From: Hydractinia symbiolongicarpus | Lineage: Eukaryota > Cnidaria > Hydrozoa > Anthoathecata > Hydractiniidae | Reading direction: 5' to 3' | DNA length: 64,000 nt | Assembly (NCBI RefSeq): GCF_029227915.1 | Contig: NC_079881.1 | Coordinates: 15,411,501 to 15,475,500 of the forward strand | Part shown: piece by piece, positions 1 through 12,516 of the stretch | Position numbering within the stretch: the first letter of the stretch is position 1 | Layout of the letters: each line of letters starts with the position of its first letter | Position numbers and translations under genes: made by a program | The notes under the pieces: model-generated | What the model was told of the DNA's origin: nothing | What the model saw: only the letters and a program-made list of their open reading frames with translations | The model's database searches: none

Positions 1-35
1 TTTGATTTTTTAACATCTTGAAAGTTTGAAAGTGC

Positions 36-338
36 TTGAACGATGAGCTCAGAGCCCAAGAAAATTGTGCTTCCAACTTTGAGCGTAACCCTAATTCCAA
101 ATTAAAGGGAAATGATACTTTCACAACATCAGGACTGTTTGTACAAACATCTAAGAATATGTGTGTCGATTGTAAAAAACAACATCCTTCGTCAAGATGT
201 AAAACTGTTACGAATATAGCTTCCAGAAATGGAATTCTTCGTAAGGAGGGTCAATGTTTTCTATGTTTAGAAGAAGGCAACAGTGTTAGGAATTGTAAAT
301 CTAAGTATATATCAGGAAATGTACCACAGGAAAGTTAA
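36..338 (+). pseudogene. BEL/Pao gag C-terminal zinc-knuckle fragment
   Basis: A 100-residue frame carries two Cys/His clusters: CVDCKKQHPSSRC, then CFLCLEEGNSVRNC about 30 residues later. This pair is typical of the nucleocapsid end of Pao-type gag, which binds the RNA genome. In the second knuckle the usual histidine position reads as asparagine or serine, suggesting decay. The frame ends at a stop at 336-338. Next comes a protease-like stretch in another frame (438-520), whose active-site box reads Asn-Thr-Gly-Ser instead of Asp-Thr-Gly-Ser. The start codon is unlikely to be real, because the gag should begin outside the window. Confidence 0.7.
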
Positions 339-975
339 TGACGTATCTCTTGCCTCCAATGAAAACGGCAGTATATTAATGCAAACAGCAAGGCTCGTAT
401 TTTTAACACAAATTCTGACAATGTTTGTCTATTAAGAATGTTGTTTAATACGGGGAGTCAAAGTAGTTATATTTCTATGAACGTAAGAAAAAGACTTAAA
501 TTGAAAAAGTTAGGACTGAAAGGGTAGTAATAAAGATATTTGGGGAGAGTAAAAACAGCAAATTGAGTAATTTGGATGTTGTTCAATTTAAGATCAGGTA
601 TGTTGGAATCGATGATGTTTTTACCTATGTTGGGGCTCTCTGTGTCCTTCACATTTGTTCCACTCTAAAAGGCCAACAGATCAACAAAGCAGGCAAGCTT
701 GAAGAATTCAGACAACTAACATTTGCTGATGATAACTCAACTTAGGAAGCGCTACCAGTAGGCATTGACCATTACTTCAACGTTTTCAGTGGAAAAAGAA
801 TACTAAGCGCAACAGGAACAGTGGCTTGTGAATCTACGTTAGGTTGAGTTTTAAGTGATTCTATTTGTAAACAGTCTTCTGATGAAATGAACTGTGTAGA
901 AGTTCTCAATATGCGTTGCTCCGTGGAAGAGCCTGTGGAAAATATTGATATTTTAAGACAAGATTGAGATAAGTT

Positions 976-1700
976 TTGGAACATTGGGGACATTGGTTTG
1001 TAAATAAATTTCAAAATGAATTCTATTATGATGGGAATAGGTATGTCACGAAGCTACTGTTTAAAGTTGATCATAACTGCCTTCCTGATAACTTTGATGT
1101 TTGTAAAAAGCGTTTAAAAAAGCAAGAAATTCTCGATGATTACAACCAAATTTTCTGTGACTACGAAATGGGAAGGTGTAGTTAAACGTGTTCTGCTAAA
1201 TGAGTTGTGTAGGGAAAACGGTCACGTTCACTACATACCTCACAGACCAGTCATCAGGAAAGATAAGGATACAACAAATATCAGTGCAGTGTTTAATGCC
1301 TCCTGTTATGCCAAAGGATTGTCTTTCAATGATTGTCCGTACTCTGGTCCTAACCTTCCTTTGAAAAATTTTGACGTTTTGATTCGATTCCACCACAATC
1401 GAGTTGGCATTTAAGCTGACATTAACCAAGCTTTTTGGCAAGTTGGTAAATCTGATAATAAAAGTTTTTTTTACATTTTCTTGGGTTAGATTTGACTGCG
1501 GGTTATGATTCCATTGTTGTTTTTCGTTTTTTAAGAGCTGGTTTTAAAGCTACCAGCAGTCCTTTTTGTTAAATGCTACCATTAGACATCATTTGAGCAA
1601 ATATTTAGTAACTGTTTTGAAAGAGTTGATCGAAAAAATGTTAGACATCTTTATGTAGATGACTTAGTTTCAGGCAAAGCACGGTCTTTTAAGTACAGCA
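976..1700 (+). pseudogene. BEL/Pao reverse transcriptase fragment
   Basis: Two overlapping frames (976-1185, then 1136-1414) carry the Pao RT entry blocks: the LPDNFDVCKKRL segment, then HYIPHRPV and FNASCYAKGLSFND. The match continues past a stop with ADINQAFWQV. The catalytic box YVDD is intact at 1652-1663. At least two frameshifts and several stops interrupt the domain, so no functional polymerase can be made. RT copies the element RNA in the family; here only the fossil remains. Confidence 0.8.
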
Positions 1701-1840
1701 ACCTCGGTTTTTCATCTTCTAGGTATTATTCTGCTGAAACAGCAAGAATTAAAACTACTTTTCAATTCCTCTTAGTAGTGATAAGTTAAGTTGGGATGAT
1801 AACATACCACAAAATATTTTAGCTTTTTAGGGAAAATTTT

Positions 1841-2207
1841 GTGGAGGAATTAAAAGCATTAAATGAAGCAAGAGTTCCAAGATTCATTTTTACTGGTTGT
1901 ATTAGTGATTTAATAGAGACTCATGGTTTTTCAGACAGTTCTAAGGAAGTTTATTGCGCTGTGTTGTATATGAGGGTTGTGTCAGGAAGCAATGTGAATT
2001 TAAGTTTTATAGTATCTAAGACTGGCTTCTTTGAGGCGAATTTCAATTCCAAGATTAGAATTAATGGGATGTTTGCTTTTCTCCACATTGGTACGTGAAA
2101 GATGGATGGAAAGGTAGAATTCATGTGAATAAGGTTTTTTGTTAGAGTGATTCACAGGTGAGTTTAGTGTGGATAAAGGAAAAAGAACAAAGGTGGAAAC
2201 ATCTTTA
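1841..2207 (+). pseudogene. BEL/Pao RNase H-region fragment
   Basis: The frame 1841-2098 contains the block THGFSDSSKEVYCAVLYMR, the first active-site segment of Pao-type RNase H (normally HGFSDAS). After the stop, another frame around 2137-2207 reads SDSQVSLVWIK, the later RNase H block containing a conserved aspartate. The two parts are separated by a frameshift or stop. It sits between the RT and integrase remnants in the normal order. Confidence 0.7.
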
Positions 2208-2284
2208 AAATTGTTTTCTTCGCCATAGTAGGATTATTATATAAAAAAAGAACATATAAAATTTACAATGATTTAATGCGACGT

Positions 2285-2652
2285 CTATAAACGAACTCCG
2301 TCAATCCAATCTTTATCGAAAATTAAAGACTGACGATAAACGAAAACTAGTGGAAGAAGACGTCGTTTTGATTAAAGATGATTCATACTTACCAAGAGGA
2401 AGATGGAAAATTGGCAAAATTATCAAATTTATCCAGGGAAATGATGGAGCCATTCGAGACGCTAATGTCAAAGCGGAAACGATTTACCACTGTAGTTTGA
2501 CTATTTTAAAGAAGAATTCACTTCAAAATTGCCCAACAACATTGTTGCTGAACCCGAACCGACGGTACAATCAACAAACAATGAAAAGCATGACAGCAGG
2601 CACAATACAGGAAGGAGAAGTACAAGAAACGTTCCATATATATGGTTATTGA
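2285..2652 (+). pseudogene. BEL/Pao integrase C-terminal domain fragment
   Basis: From about 2285 an open frame reads INELRQSNLY, then VLIKDDSYLPRGRWKIGKI and further conserved residues. This matches the small C-terminal domain found after the integrase core in Pao elements. The catalytic core before it is absent. The frame ends with a stop at 2650-2652, plausibly near the original end of the polyprotein. Confidence 0.7.
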
Positions 2653-2980
2653 CTGAAATTTGTTTTTCCAAATGGGTTATAATACAATGAAGTAACCAGG
2701 GATCATTATGAAGTTCATCACCACAAGTGCGTAGATTCACACATTTTGAACTTGTCAAAGTTCACTTGTTAATTTTTAAAGTTAAGACCGGGCTAGCACT
2801 TAGTATTTAGATCCTCCACCTGAGAAAATATTATCTCAATATACTTGATGAAATTATTTTTGGTAGGGAAATTCAGTGTAAATTTTATTTTTTTTAAATA
2901 TCTTATACAACATTGCAAATTGTGTCGATTTTAAATGAAGTTATTTTATCTTATCCTAATTAAATTCAGCCTGACTCCCC

Positions 2981-3664
2981 TTGTCAATTCAGCAGCATTC
3001 TCCTAAAAAAATTGAGCATCTTTCTCATAGTAAAATTGAACATCATTACCCTGGTAAAATTAAGCATAATTCTCATAGTAAAATCGAGCATCATCCTCAT
3101 AGTAAAATTAAGCATCTTTCTCATAGTAAAATTAAGCATCATCCTCATAGTAAAATTAAGCATCTCTCTCATAGTAAAATTAAGCGCCTCTCTCCTAGTA
3201 TAAATGAGCATCTTTCTCAAAGTAAAATTAAGCATCTCTGTCATAGTAAAATTGATCATCATCCTCATAGTAAAATTAAGCATCATCCTCATAGTAAAAT
3301 TAAGCATCTCTCTCATAGTAAAATTAAGCGCCTCTCTCCTAGTATAAATGAGCATCTTTCTCATAGTAAAATTAAGCATCTCTGTCATAGTAAAATTGAT
3401 CATCATCCTCATAGTAAAATTAAGCATCTCTCTCATAGTAAAATTAAGCATCTCTCTCATAGTAAAAGTGAGCATCTCTCTTATAGTAAAATTAAACGTC
3501 ATCCTCATAGTAAAATTAAACATCTCCCTCATGATAAATTGAGCATCACTCTCCGGGTAATATTGAACATCGCTCTGTTAGTAAAATTGAGCGTCACTCT
3601 TCTATTAAAACTTAATTCTCTTAAGATTCAGCGTAAACACCACTCTGCTAGTAAAGCTCAGTAA
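2981..3664 (+). repeat. 24-bp minisatellite, about 27 units
   Basis: The motif CATCTCTCTCATAGTAAAAT plus AAAG/TAAG recurs every 24 bp from about 3005 to 3600, with diverged units at both ends. Because 24 is a multiple of three, both strands stay open across the array: on the plus strand it reads as repeats of HSKIKHLS. That is a by-product of the repeat, not evidence of a gene. Higher-order structure is visible: a block of about 170 bp with SPSINEHLS-type variants occurs twice (around 3181 and 3325). Confidence 0.9.
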
Positions 3665-5400
3665 AAAACATAATCAAGTACATGTTTGAAACTAAATATA
3701 ATCGTTTTGAACTAACCTAACTACGTCCTAATGCAACTGCGGCTTCATACTAATTCACAAGAAGAAGAAAAATCTACCATTTTAGAAGTTCGACTATGTC
3801 TTCAACCATCCCACACTCTTTATCTTTCTGTCACAGTCTAAGTGAAATATTAAACCCACTTCACTGAACTTCGTACAATACTCCACCGCAGATGATTTGT
3901 GGTTTTTTATTGTATTGACTTTGCTGGTTTACATAGCTTTTATTTTTGTAAACATCATAACGCTAAATTAAATTTCACAGAACCTTTTAAAAGTCTTCGA
4001 CGGCGAATTTTTATTCCGTAAAAAATGTAAAACATTTCAACATCGAAAAATCCCACATTTAATTCCTAGAAAAGCCTGCCGATTATAGTTTCTTTCCATA
4101 AAAGAATAAACGATTAAATAGCACAGCTTTTACTTTAAATTTTTGCAAAAAAATATCTTTTTCTTTTCTGCGAAATATCATTCTTGATCATCCTGCGAAA
4201 TGGATTAAACTTAGCCAACTGCGGAAATTAATTCCGCGAGAATTCAAAAATTTAGTATTTGTTGGTATCGCGAATTATTCTTCGAGCAAAAATTGCTGCC
4301 AAATATAAAAATAACATATTAAAAAATGATACTCTGCAATGGAGTGCCATATATAAAAGTATAATAACACTTGTTTTCGTCTGTTGACAAGGTAACGTCA
4401 AACAAACTAAAATTTTATTTGATTCTTGTTGACCTTTCGTATAAGACTTCAATCATCCTTCCTAAGTGGCAAATGGATGTAAAAAAAATTTATTAAAGGG
4501 CATCTGTTATATTTCTAAAAGTGCTGTTGCAATCTCACGAAAGCGATAATTAAAGATGGTAGAAAAGTTAGTTCTTGACTCATCATCTCCTGCTCCGCCT
4601 TTAATTTGGAGCTCTTTAAAAAAACAGGATGGAAATCAGAAAGATATACCTGCACCAAAGACTAAAATCCAATATTTTACTTTATTTTTATCAGCTGAAA
4701 GACATAACCATCTTTCTTTAGATTTATCTTATATAGTTAAAAATATATTGAAGTGTGTATTAGTTGCACATACTGTTATAAACGACGACTGATATCTCAA
4801 TTTTTTGTCTTCTTAACTAACAAATCTATACAGAACGTGATATATAAACAAATATGTGGTGTCTTGCTCTTTTAGTTTTCGTCACTCCTCAAAACAACAG
4901 GTATATCACAAGGTAGTTGTCTACGCTGTGAGCAAAATGAAAGTTACACAGCAACTTTGCTGGCAGATCAAACAAATAAAATTATGACAAAGGGTACTTT
5001 TTTAGCATCATCTGATCAAAATGCTGTGACGTATATATAAACAAAGAAAATTCTGCTCTTCGTGATTTAAGATTGAGACATTTTTCAAGAAACACACAAA
5101 AAAACAGGGAAATATAAAAACTCAATTGGCTCACCCTGATTGTCTCTTTATTAAGAATCAACGGACAGTTCAGCATTTGGTGATAATAACGTTTTAATGA
5201 AAATTATGAGACAGATAATTTTGATAATGCTACTCTACAGTAACAGAAAACTGATTCCGTTGCATTTATGCAAAACTGTGAATGCTACTTCAGGAATTTA
5301 CCGAAATTAAACACCAATCTTATCATCATACAACAAGATTCACTGCGTTTTAGGGCCGTATTATTACGTCAAAATTTTGATCTTTCTCTTAGAAAAAGTA
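3665..5400. other. AT-rich spacer with no recognised gene
   Basis: No family was recognised. A 78-residue frame at 4556-4792 and a few shorter ones are present, but none shows conserved motifs, and codon use looks like background. Probably intergenic or very old repeat DNA. Confidence 0.5.
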
Positions 5401-5418
5401 GTTATAGGTATGGGGGTT

Positions 5419-8230
5419 CTAGCACAGTTTTAGTACGAAAACTTTGCTAGAACGCCCCATTATTACACGTTTTCTAATATTTTCCATTTTTTTTCCAAAT
5501 ACACTGTTATTCATAAGTTTGAAGAAATCCTTTCCAAATTCGTTTTTACAAAATGTTCGTTTATTTGTATTGAAATCAATATATTTTTTCAACCATGGGG
5601 ATTGATCAAATTCTAATATTTTATCTACTTTTTTAACTTTTAATCCTAATGATATATATAATTGTAAGTTTCTGTAATGCACTACGTATTTCTCCTGTTT
5701 GTCCAATGTTGGGATTAATTTTTTGACATCACCGATTGATATATTATACTTTTTCTGGATTTTTTTTTACAATAGTTTGATAGCATATTCTTGGTAACAT
5801 TCATTCTTTCTGGTGCTAGTGGATAATCATTCATGTAGTTCCTTTGGATATTCCAAATCGAATTCAAATATTAAGCCTTTTTACTATCTGTCTCATATTT
5901 GGCTAGATCACATTTTTTTTTATCTCTCTTTCGGTAAAACATCTAAATCCACCAGTTGGTAGATATTGTGACATTCCATACCCATATAAATTGTTAGCAT
6001 TCAAATACATTGTATACTTCGATTTTTCATCCGGATTATAATCATTAGTATACTTATTATTTGATTTCGCATATCTGTTTGAAATATACGATACGCCACC
6101 TCTTAGACCCTTCTTAATAAACAGAAACATATCAACATCTGTCATCAATTCTAACTCCATATCAGTCATTTTCAACATGGCGTCCCATGATAATCCTGGT
6201 GATGTGTAATAATGTGCTGGATCCAATTTATAATATTCTAACCATGTACTTCTAAAGTTTTCAAAAACATCGGCTAATAATAGCACATCGGATTTTAGGT
6301 ATAAATCATGGTATTCACCCATTGTTTTCAATTCAAATTTCTTCCATACACTTTTAGCATGTTTGTAATCATCATCTGTGATATTTTCATCCAATAATAA
6401 ACTGTAAAAATCTTTTTGGTATAGTAGTTTGTTTTCATTGAATTTCTCAAATGAATCCATATAATCGTATACACCTTTTTTAGTCATCAGTTCAAATTTC
6501 TTTTTAATATCGAATTCCTCTTTTGTATATTTAAATGATGTTTTAGGTAGATTATCAACCAATTTTTCCAAACTAGAGCTCATAAATTGGAAACTATCAA
6601 TGAATTTTAAATGTTTACCCAACATGAATGCCATATATTATCCCATATTATTTGGTATAACATTAATATCCATTTCAATTCTCCATATTTGGTTTTACAG
6701 GAGTGTTTTTTCAAAATTTCACCAACTTGCTGCATTATGAAATGGCTATCGTATCCTCTCAAATTGTGGAATATAACTGGAACTTTATCGGTTAATCTTT
6801 AATTTAAATTACAATCAGTATGTACTGATCGTCCATATCTTCCTGTTACATGGCAATGGTCACGTACAATATTATTTTCCGCATAATTTGATATTCCTTA
6901 TTACAGATGTGACATTTTTTGACTTTTTTGTAATCCACCTTATCCTGCTTAGTCATAATCATATCCTGTTTAAAATGTTTGTTCTTAATTCTTGTGCAAT
7001 ATCTAACTTCCCTCAACATCTCTTCCATAAATTTGTATACAGCATTTTTACCTCTATTTATTTTTATTGGTTTGCTATATTTGTTGTCATATCTACACAC
7101 AACCTTATAACCACCATAACCACTATCAACATGCCTTTGGTAGGCTTCAGTAAATGATTTTTTATTATTTGGTTCACACATTTGCATTTTCTCTGTGATG
7201 GCTTCAAAATCTGCATATATTACAAATGGTACATCTAGTGTTTATGGAAGTTTTGGAATTGTCATCCTCACTTGGCATATTTATGGCTTGTTTACCGTGT
7301 ATAGTAATACAATTTCCCATATGATTTTCTAACATTCTTTCACTAGAAAAACATTGTAAGCAGTATAGACAGAAAAATTTTCTTTCCCTATGTTTCGTTT
7401 TGCTGTACATGAAACTATTGAAATCACTTATTAGGACATAGTGACTTTCATCATCTTTTGTTATTAATAGTAAATTCATACAGTCTTTAAATATTTCTTT
7501 GGATATATATAGTGGGAATGGTTGTTCATCCTCATACCCAAATACACTTACTTGGATATTATTCTGTTTTTCTATTTTATTGTACTGATTTATTCAACTG
7601 GAAATTTAATACCCTCATAGGTCAGCTTATCAACAAATTTTCGGTCCGATTTCTTTATTCTTTGTGGGTTTGTATCCAGCTTATTCAAATGTCTAATATG
7701 GCACCACATGAAACATTTCTCATCTATATTCTGCATATTTATTAATTTTTGGACACATGCCATAATTCCGTTAATAATTCTATATAACTTGATCCTTTTA
7801 ATGTTAAATTCATATAGTTCGAATTAACCGAATCAGCAACCCATACAGATCCTTCAGATATCCACTGGTTAATTTTATTTATAATTTCTTGTGATGATAG
7901 GCTGATGGCATACTGGATATCATTTTCATTTGTAACAGTTTGTGGCCTAGATTGGAAATATGCTGATTTGTAAACCATATTTTCTGAATACTTTTGATTT
8001 TCAAACGTTACTTTTAATGTTTCCTTATATTTATATCCCTTTAATTTAAATAATTAATTTTTAGCAACTTTCGATATATCATTTCTGGTATATTCTAATT
8101 GCTTCATTGGATCACAATTACTTTTAATTCTAACTTCAAATGATTTGGTTGCATCCTTGAATGCACTATTAAGCTTAATTATTGGTGTATTGCTTATATA
8201 TCGCACTTGTATACAATTTTGAAAGGCTTT
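5419..8230 (-). pseudogene. Polinton/Maverick-type protein-primed DNA polymerase B, decayed
   Basis: On the minus strand, frames at 7978-7742, 7479-7204, 7187-6846, 6634-5903 and 5706-5419 follow the order of a Polinton pPolB. The N-terminal part has the LKGSSYIEL block. Next comes a Cys/His-rich stretch (CLYCLQCFSSERMLENHMGNC), then the exonuclease-side region with YHDLYLKSDVLLLADVFE. The palm region follows, with the motif-A box and then [20 protein letters not shown]. Several frameshifts separate the frames. In motif A the expected Asp-Ala-Asn-Asn reads Asn-Ala-Asn-Asn (codon AAT at 5999-6001), removing a catalytic residue. The YxDTDS motif C was not found, so the C-terminus is lost. No capsid, ATPase or protease gene was seen nearby. 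Confidence 0.85.
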
Positions 8231-8427
8231 TCAATTTTTGAAGTGCCGGTATATTTTTAAAAAAAAGTATATTACAAATTACAGCAAGGAAATGTTTGAT
8301 GTTGTCTAATGAATTCTACAGTGTCAGAGTAAACATTCCCATCTTAGTGGTTCAATAGTACGGTGAAGTAAAGATAAGCATTTTTCACACAAGCTTCAGT
8401 TGTAGGGACGTGCACATCATTATCTGA
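8231..8427. other. Short spacer, nothing recognised
   Basis: AT-rich sequence between the polymerase and integrase pseudogenes. No motif or repeat was seen. Confidence 0.4.
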
Positions 8428-9525
8428 TTAAACGTTCGGTAACGGACCATCGTCGTCTATACCATAATCCTCCCAATTTGATATTTCAGCTGCCTCCAGC
8501 GACTCTGGATCTGTATTCAACAGATTTGTCATACCTAAATGCCACAATTGACGTGGTGATTTGTTATCCGCTGTTGAAAGCGGGTGGAAAGCCCAGTCCC
8601 CTTCAAGCTCTTGCAAGGCCCAATTGATTCGCGGTAAATAAACAAAATGAAGCGCATACAAATCACTTTCATTTAACGGATCCAACAATTACTCATTTTC
8701 AAGAAAGTAAAAAATATTGTGATAACGTTGAACGACACTTTCTTTCACTTCACCCCAAAAGCGTTCAATACGTTGGTTGTGCACTTATTTACCGCATATC
8801 ATACTGCCTCGATTAATACCTCTTTTGTTAAGCATAAATCTGGCTACTTCTACATTTTCCGTTCCAAAATCATCTCACACGCGACGGGATGTCGTGCCTG
8901 TCAACAGCAATTCCAAATAATTCAAACACAGTTGAAGACCTATTGTTGTTGCTACACTTCAAGTACGTGATTAAGCGACTGTACCCATCGATAGTGCCAT
9001 GTATTACGAAACGCCATCGTATAAGCTTGTGGTGCCCGTCTATGTGTCTAAGAGAAATGAATACATCAACCGTAAAGCAGCAGTATTTCATTTTATGAAA
9101 ATGTTTATCGCTAAAATTTTTACTTACCAAAGAGTATTCGGTGCTTTCACGTGATACGCTCTTCTTACAATACTGAGTGTTTTTTGCAACGCCCGGCTGA
9201 TCGGGTCAACTTCGTTTATTGCTTCTCTGATCCTTTGTCGTTAGGGTACATATATACCTCTTGATCTACATGCTCCAGTAATGTAGGTTTCGCCAGCGTT
9301 GGGAAGAACATTTAATACCTCTTGCACAACTTCGCATAGATCTGCGTGGCTTATTATTGAGTAATACCCTCGCGGACCACTCTTCTCGGGTATATGCACA
9401 CTGAACTGAATTCTCTTTCTTCTTAACGTTTTGGTTGATACACCAATACATTTTGCCACATCATTCCAATTTCGATAAATATCAAACAAGAAGCCCTGCG
9501 GCTTAAAGATTTCCGCCATTAGCAA
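8428..9525 (-). pseudogene. rve-type integrase-core gene, two exons, decayed
   Basis: The minus strand encodes a short helix-turn-helix-like region (IGVSTKTLRRKR), then an integrase core. The core has [11 protein letters not shown] (first Asp), [27 protein letters not shown] (second Asp) and HNQRIERFWGEV (Glu), then the C-terminal block LDPLNESDLYALHFVYLPRI. All three catalytic positions are visible. Between ARG-rich text and the first Asp, an 80-nt intron (9127-9048) has a GTAAGTA donor and a CTCTTAG acceptor. Damage: in-frame TAA at 9241-9243, a TGA created across the splice junction, a 2-nt frameshift near 8871, and stops at 8785-8787 and 8689-8691. This family is widespread in animal genomes as a mobile-type integrase gene. 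It is unlike the usual Polinton integrase, so linkage to the adjacent polymerase is not assumed. Confidence 0.8.
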
Positions 9526-9540
9526 TAATCTGAAAAGAGA

Positions 9541-9574
9541 TATAAAATCGTGACATACATGTCACGATTTTATA
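9541..9574. repeat. 34-bp near-perfect palindrome upstream of the integrase pseudogene
   Basis: Arms of 16 bp (TATAAAATCGTGACAT and its reverse complement) flank a 2-nt centre. It lies 16 bp upstream of the likely start of the minus-strand integrase frame. It could be a protein-binding site, a cruciform or an old element end. No second copy was noticed. Confidence 0.7.
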
Positions 9575-9689
9575 GCTATAATACATTATCTTTCACCAAA
9601 AATATTCAGCCTCAACAATTCCTCTTTAAATTAAAATTCATTGATAATTAATTAGTTCAGCTGAATATAGCTTTAGTCTACGTGCCTAC

Positions 9690-10589
<900 letters not shown>

Positions 10590-10973
10590 CCCAGGCGATA
10601 TTAAAGATTCCGCCTTCGCCGGCGGAAATCAAAACATCTTCCACATCAGATTGTACAACGTCCTTCCTAAGCCTTTCCCAACAACTTTCAGTTGAATTAG
10701 TTGGGCAACTATTTTGCTGGAGTTCTGAAGTAACGTTTTCTTCGAGAATCCTTTCAAATCTTTGTTTTAAAGACTGGATCCATCGAAGTTTTCACATCCT
10801 ACGTCTATTATTTTCGACCAAATATTATCAAAAATTGCAAACAATCCTCTAATCTCCTACACCAAAATTATCAAACATTGATGTTCGTTGAGAATACTTG
10901 TCTTCTTGCTTGTGAAATTAAAGAACGCAACTCGTTCAAGAAATTCTCAATGTTTACATTGTCAGCCATCTTT
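10590..10973 (-). pseudogene. Unrecognised gene remnant divergent from a polymerase remnant
   Basis: Read on the minus strand from an ATG at about 10970, a short frame begins MADNVNIENFLNELRSLISQ. After stops and frame changes it continues in pieces such as LQQNSCPTNSTESCWERL and ends near ISAGEGGIFNIAWE. I do not recognise the family. The last peptide reappears as ISASEGGIF on the plus strand at about 19880-19915, again divergent from a related polymerase. The two copies therefore seem to belong to the same mobile block. Function unknown. Confidence 0.35.
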
Positions 10974-11185
10974 TAGGATGATTTTACCGCCTTTTCACGA
11001 AAAGTGATGTCTACGCACTTGCACGCGCATTTACTTTCCGCATTTAACACACATGCAAAAAGTTTGATATATAAATAAAAACGTTTGTAATACATAATAA
11101 ATCCAAACATACATATTATGTGTTGTTGAATTATACACAAAAAGTTAGCAATATATAAATAAAAATTGATTTAAGAAATAAAAGA

Positions 11186-12516
11186 CTACATCTCCGACAT
11201 CGATTAAAAATATACTCAAAAAGTCTGGTATTGTATCACGCCAGGGGATGATCAAGTAGTGACACTGGGTGATTACCATGATTTGTATCTGACCACCGAC
11301 GTACTCCTTCTAGCAGATATATTTGAAAATTTTCGGAGTGTGTGTCTTACAAATTATAAGTTGGATTCTGCACACTTTCACAGTGCACCGGGACTGGCAT
11401 GAAAAGGCCTCACTAAAATTCACTGAAATTGAATTAGAGCTACTAACGGATCCTGACATGCATTTAATGTTTCAAAAAGGTATTCGATGCGGCATTGTGC
11501 AAGCCATTTATTGCTATGCCAAGACCAACAATAAATATATGGGCGATCAACATAATCCTGATGAAGAATCATCGTACTTGCAATACCTCGATGCCAATCT
11601 CTACGGTTGGGCTGTGCAGGAGAATCTACCAACTCATGGCTTTGCATGCATTATTAATGTAGATGATTTCATCCCTAAAAGGATCGCAGAACTGGTGAAG
11701 AAAAATAAGCACGGGTACTTATTGGAGGTTGATGTGGATTATCCCATGGAGCTGCATAAAAAACATAATGAGCTGCCATTTTTACCAGAGAGGATGACGA
11801 TATTAAAGGTTGAAAATTAGTGCCACACCTTCGTAACAAACGTAAGTACGTTGTTCACATCAGATCACTCAATGAAGCGCTAAAGCATGGCCTAATTCTG
11901 AAAAAAGTACACCGAATCATCCCCGTACATTGATATGAACACCAAATTGAGGACAGCCGCTAAGAACGATTTTGAAAAGGACTTTTCTAAATTAATGAAC
12001 CTGTCTGTGTTTGGAAGAACGATGGAAAATACCCGCAACCATCGTGATATAAAACTGGCCACTAGCGAGAAGGCGTATCAAAAATATGTAATGAAGCCCA
12101 ATTAATGGGTGTTAAAATGGGTAACACGGAGATTAAAATGAATAAACCGGTATACTTTGGACAGGCCATATTAGATATGAGTAAACTAATCATGTATGAG
12201 TTTCATTATGATTACATGCAACCAGAATGTGGGAGTAAAATCCAACTCTGCTATATGGATACCGATAGTTATAGGGATACTGCAGGTGATGTTGAAGCCA
12301 GTTTCGACACAAGTGGATATACAGGGGAGGATGGGAGGACACTTCCAATTGGTAAGAATAAAGGTTGTGGGATTGATGAAGGACGAATTAGCCGGAAAAA
12401 TTATGACGGAATTTACTGCATTGAGGGCAAAATTATATGCATATAAAACATTAGAAAAGGTGATAAACGATTCACCTCCAGAATTCTTCTTTACAGAAAA
12501 TTTGATTGAAGTGTGA
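11186..12516 (+). pseudogene. Polinton-type DNA polymerase B, C-terminal half, decayed (inverted copy)
   Basis: The plus strand begins inside the gene with GDYHDLYLTTDVLLLADIFE and continues through the palm. Motif A reads DANLYGWAV, one Asn short (11590-11610). [20 protein letters not shown] follows, then motif C YMDTDS intact at 12252-12269. The reading frame changes several times. The segment 11186-12120 matches the reverse complement of 17540-16560 nearly base for base with scattered changes, so both derive from one family. The N-terminal exonuclease half is missing here. The protein-primed polymerase would replicate the element DNA; this copy cannot. Confidence 0.85.

Larger units (their letters stand above)
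36..2652 (+). mobile_element. Decayed BEL/Pao-type LTR retrotransposon, internal region
   Basis: Pieces of one polyprotein lie in the order expected for BEL/Pao elements: a gag zinc-knuckle region, an aspartic protease box, reverse transcriptase, RNase H and the C-terminal end of integrase. They fall in different frames and are broken by stops and frameshifts. The integrase catalytic core, expected between about 2210 and 2285, is missing, so there is at least one internal deletion. I could not identify LTRs: the left one would lie before the window, and no matching right copy was seen after 2652. The element is judged dead. The order and motifs are read directly; the family assignment rests on the characteristic Pao-type blocks. 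Confidence 0.8.

Noticed and set aside
2984-3532. 182-residue MREMLNFT-repeat frame on the minus strand
   Set aside because: Antisense reading of the 24-bp minisatellite; no supporting motif.
5419-9525. One intact Polinton including polymerase and integrase
   Set aside because: No long terminal repeats, capsid, ATPase or protease genes seen, and the integrase is not the usual Polinton type.
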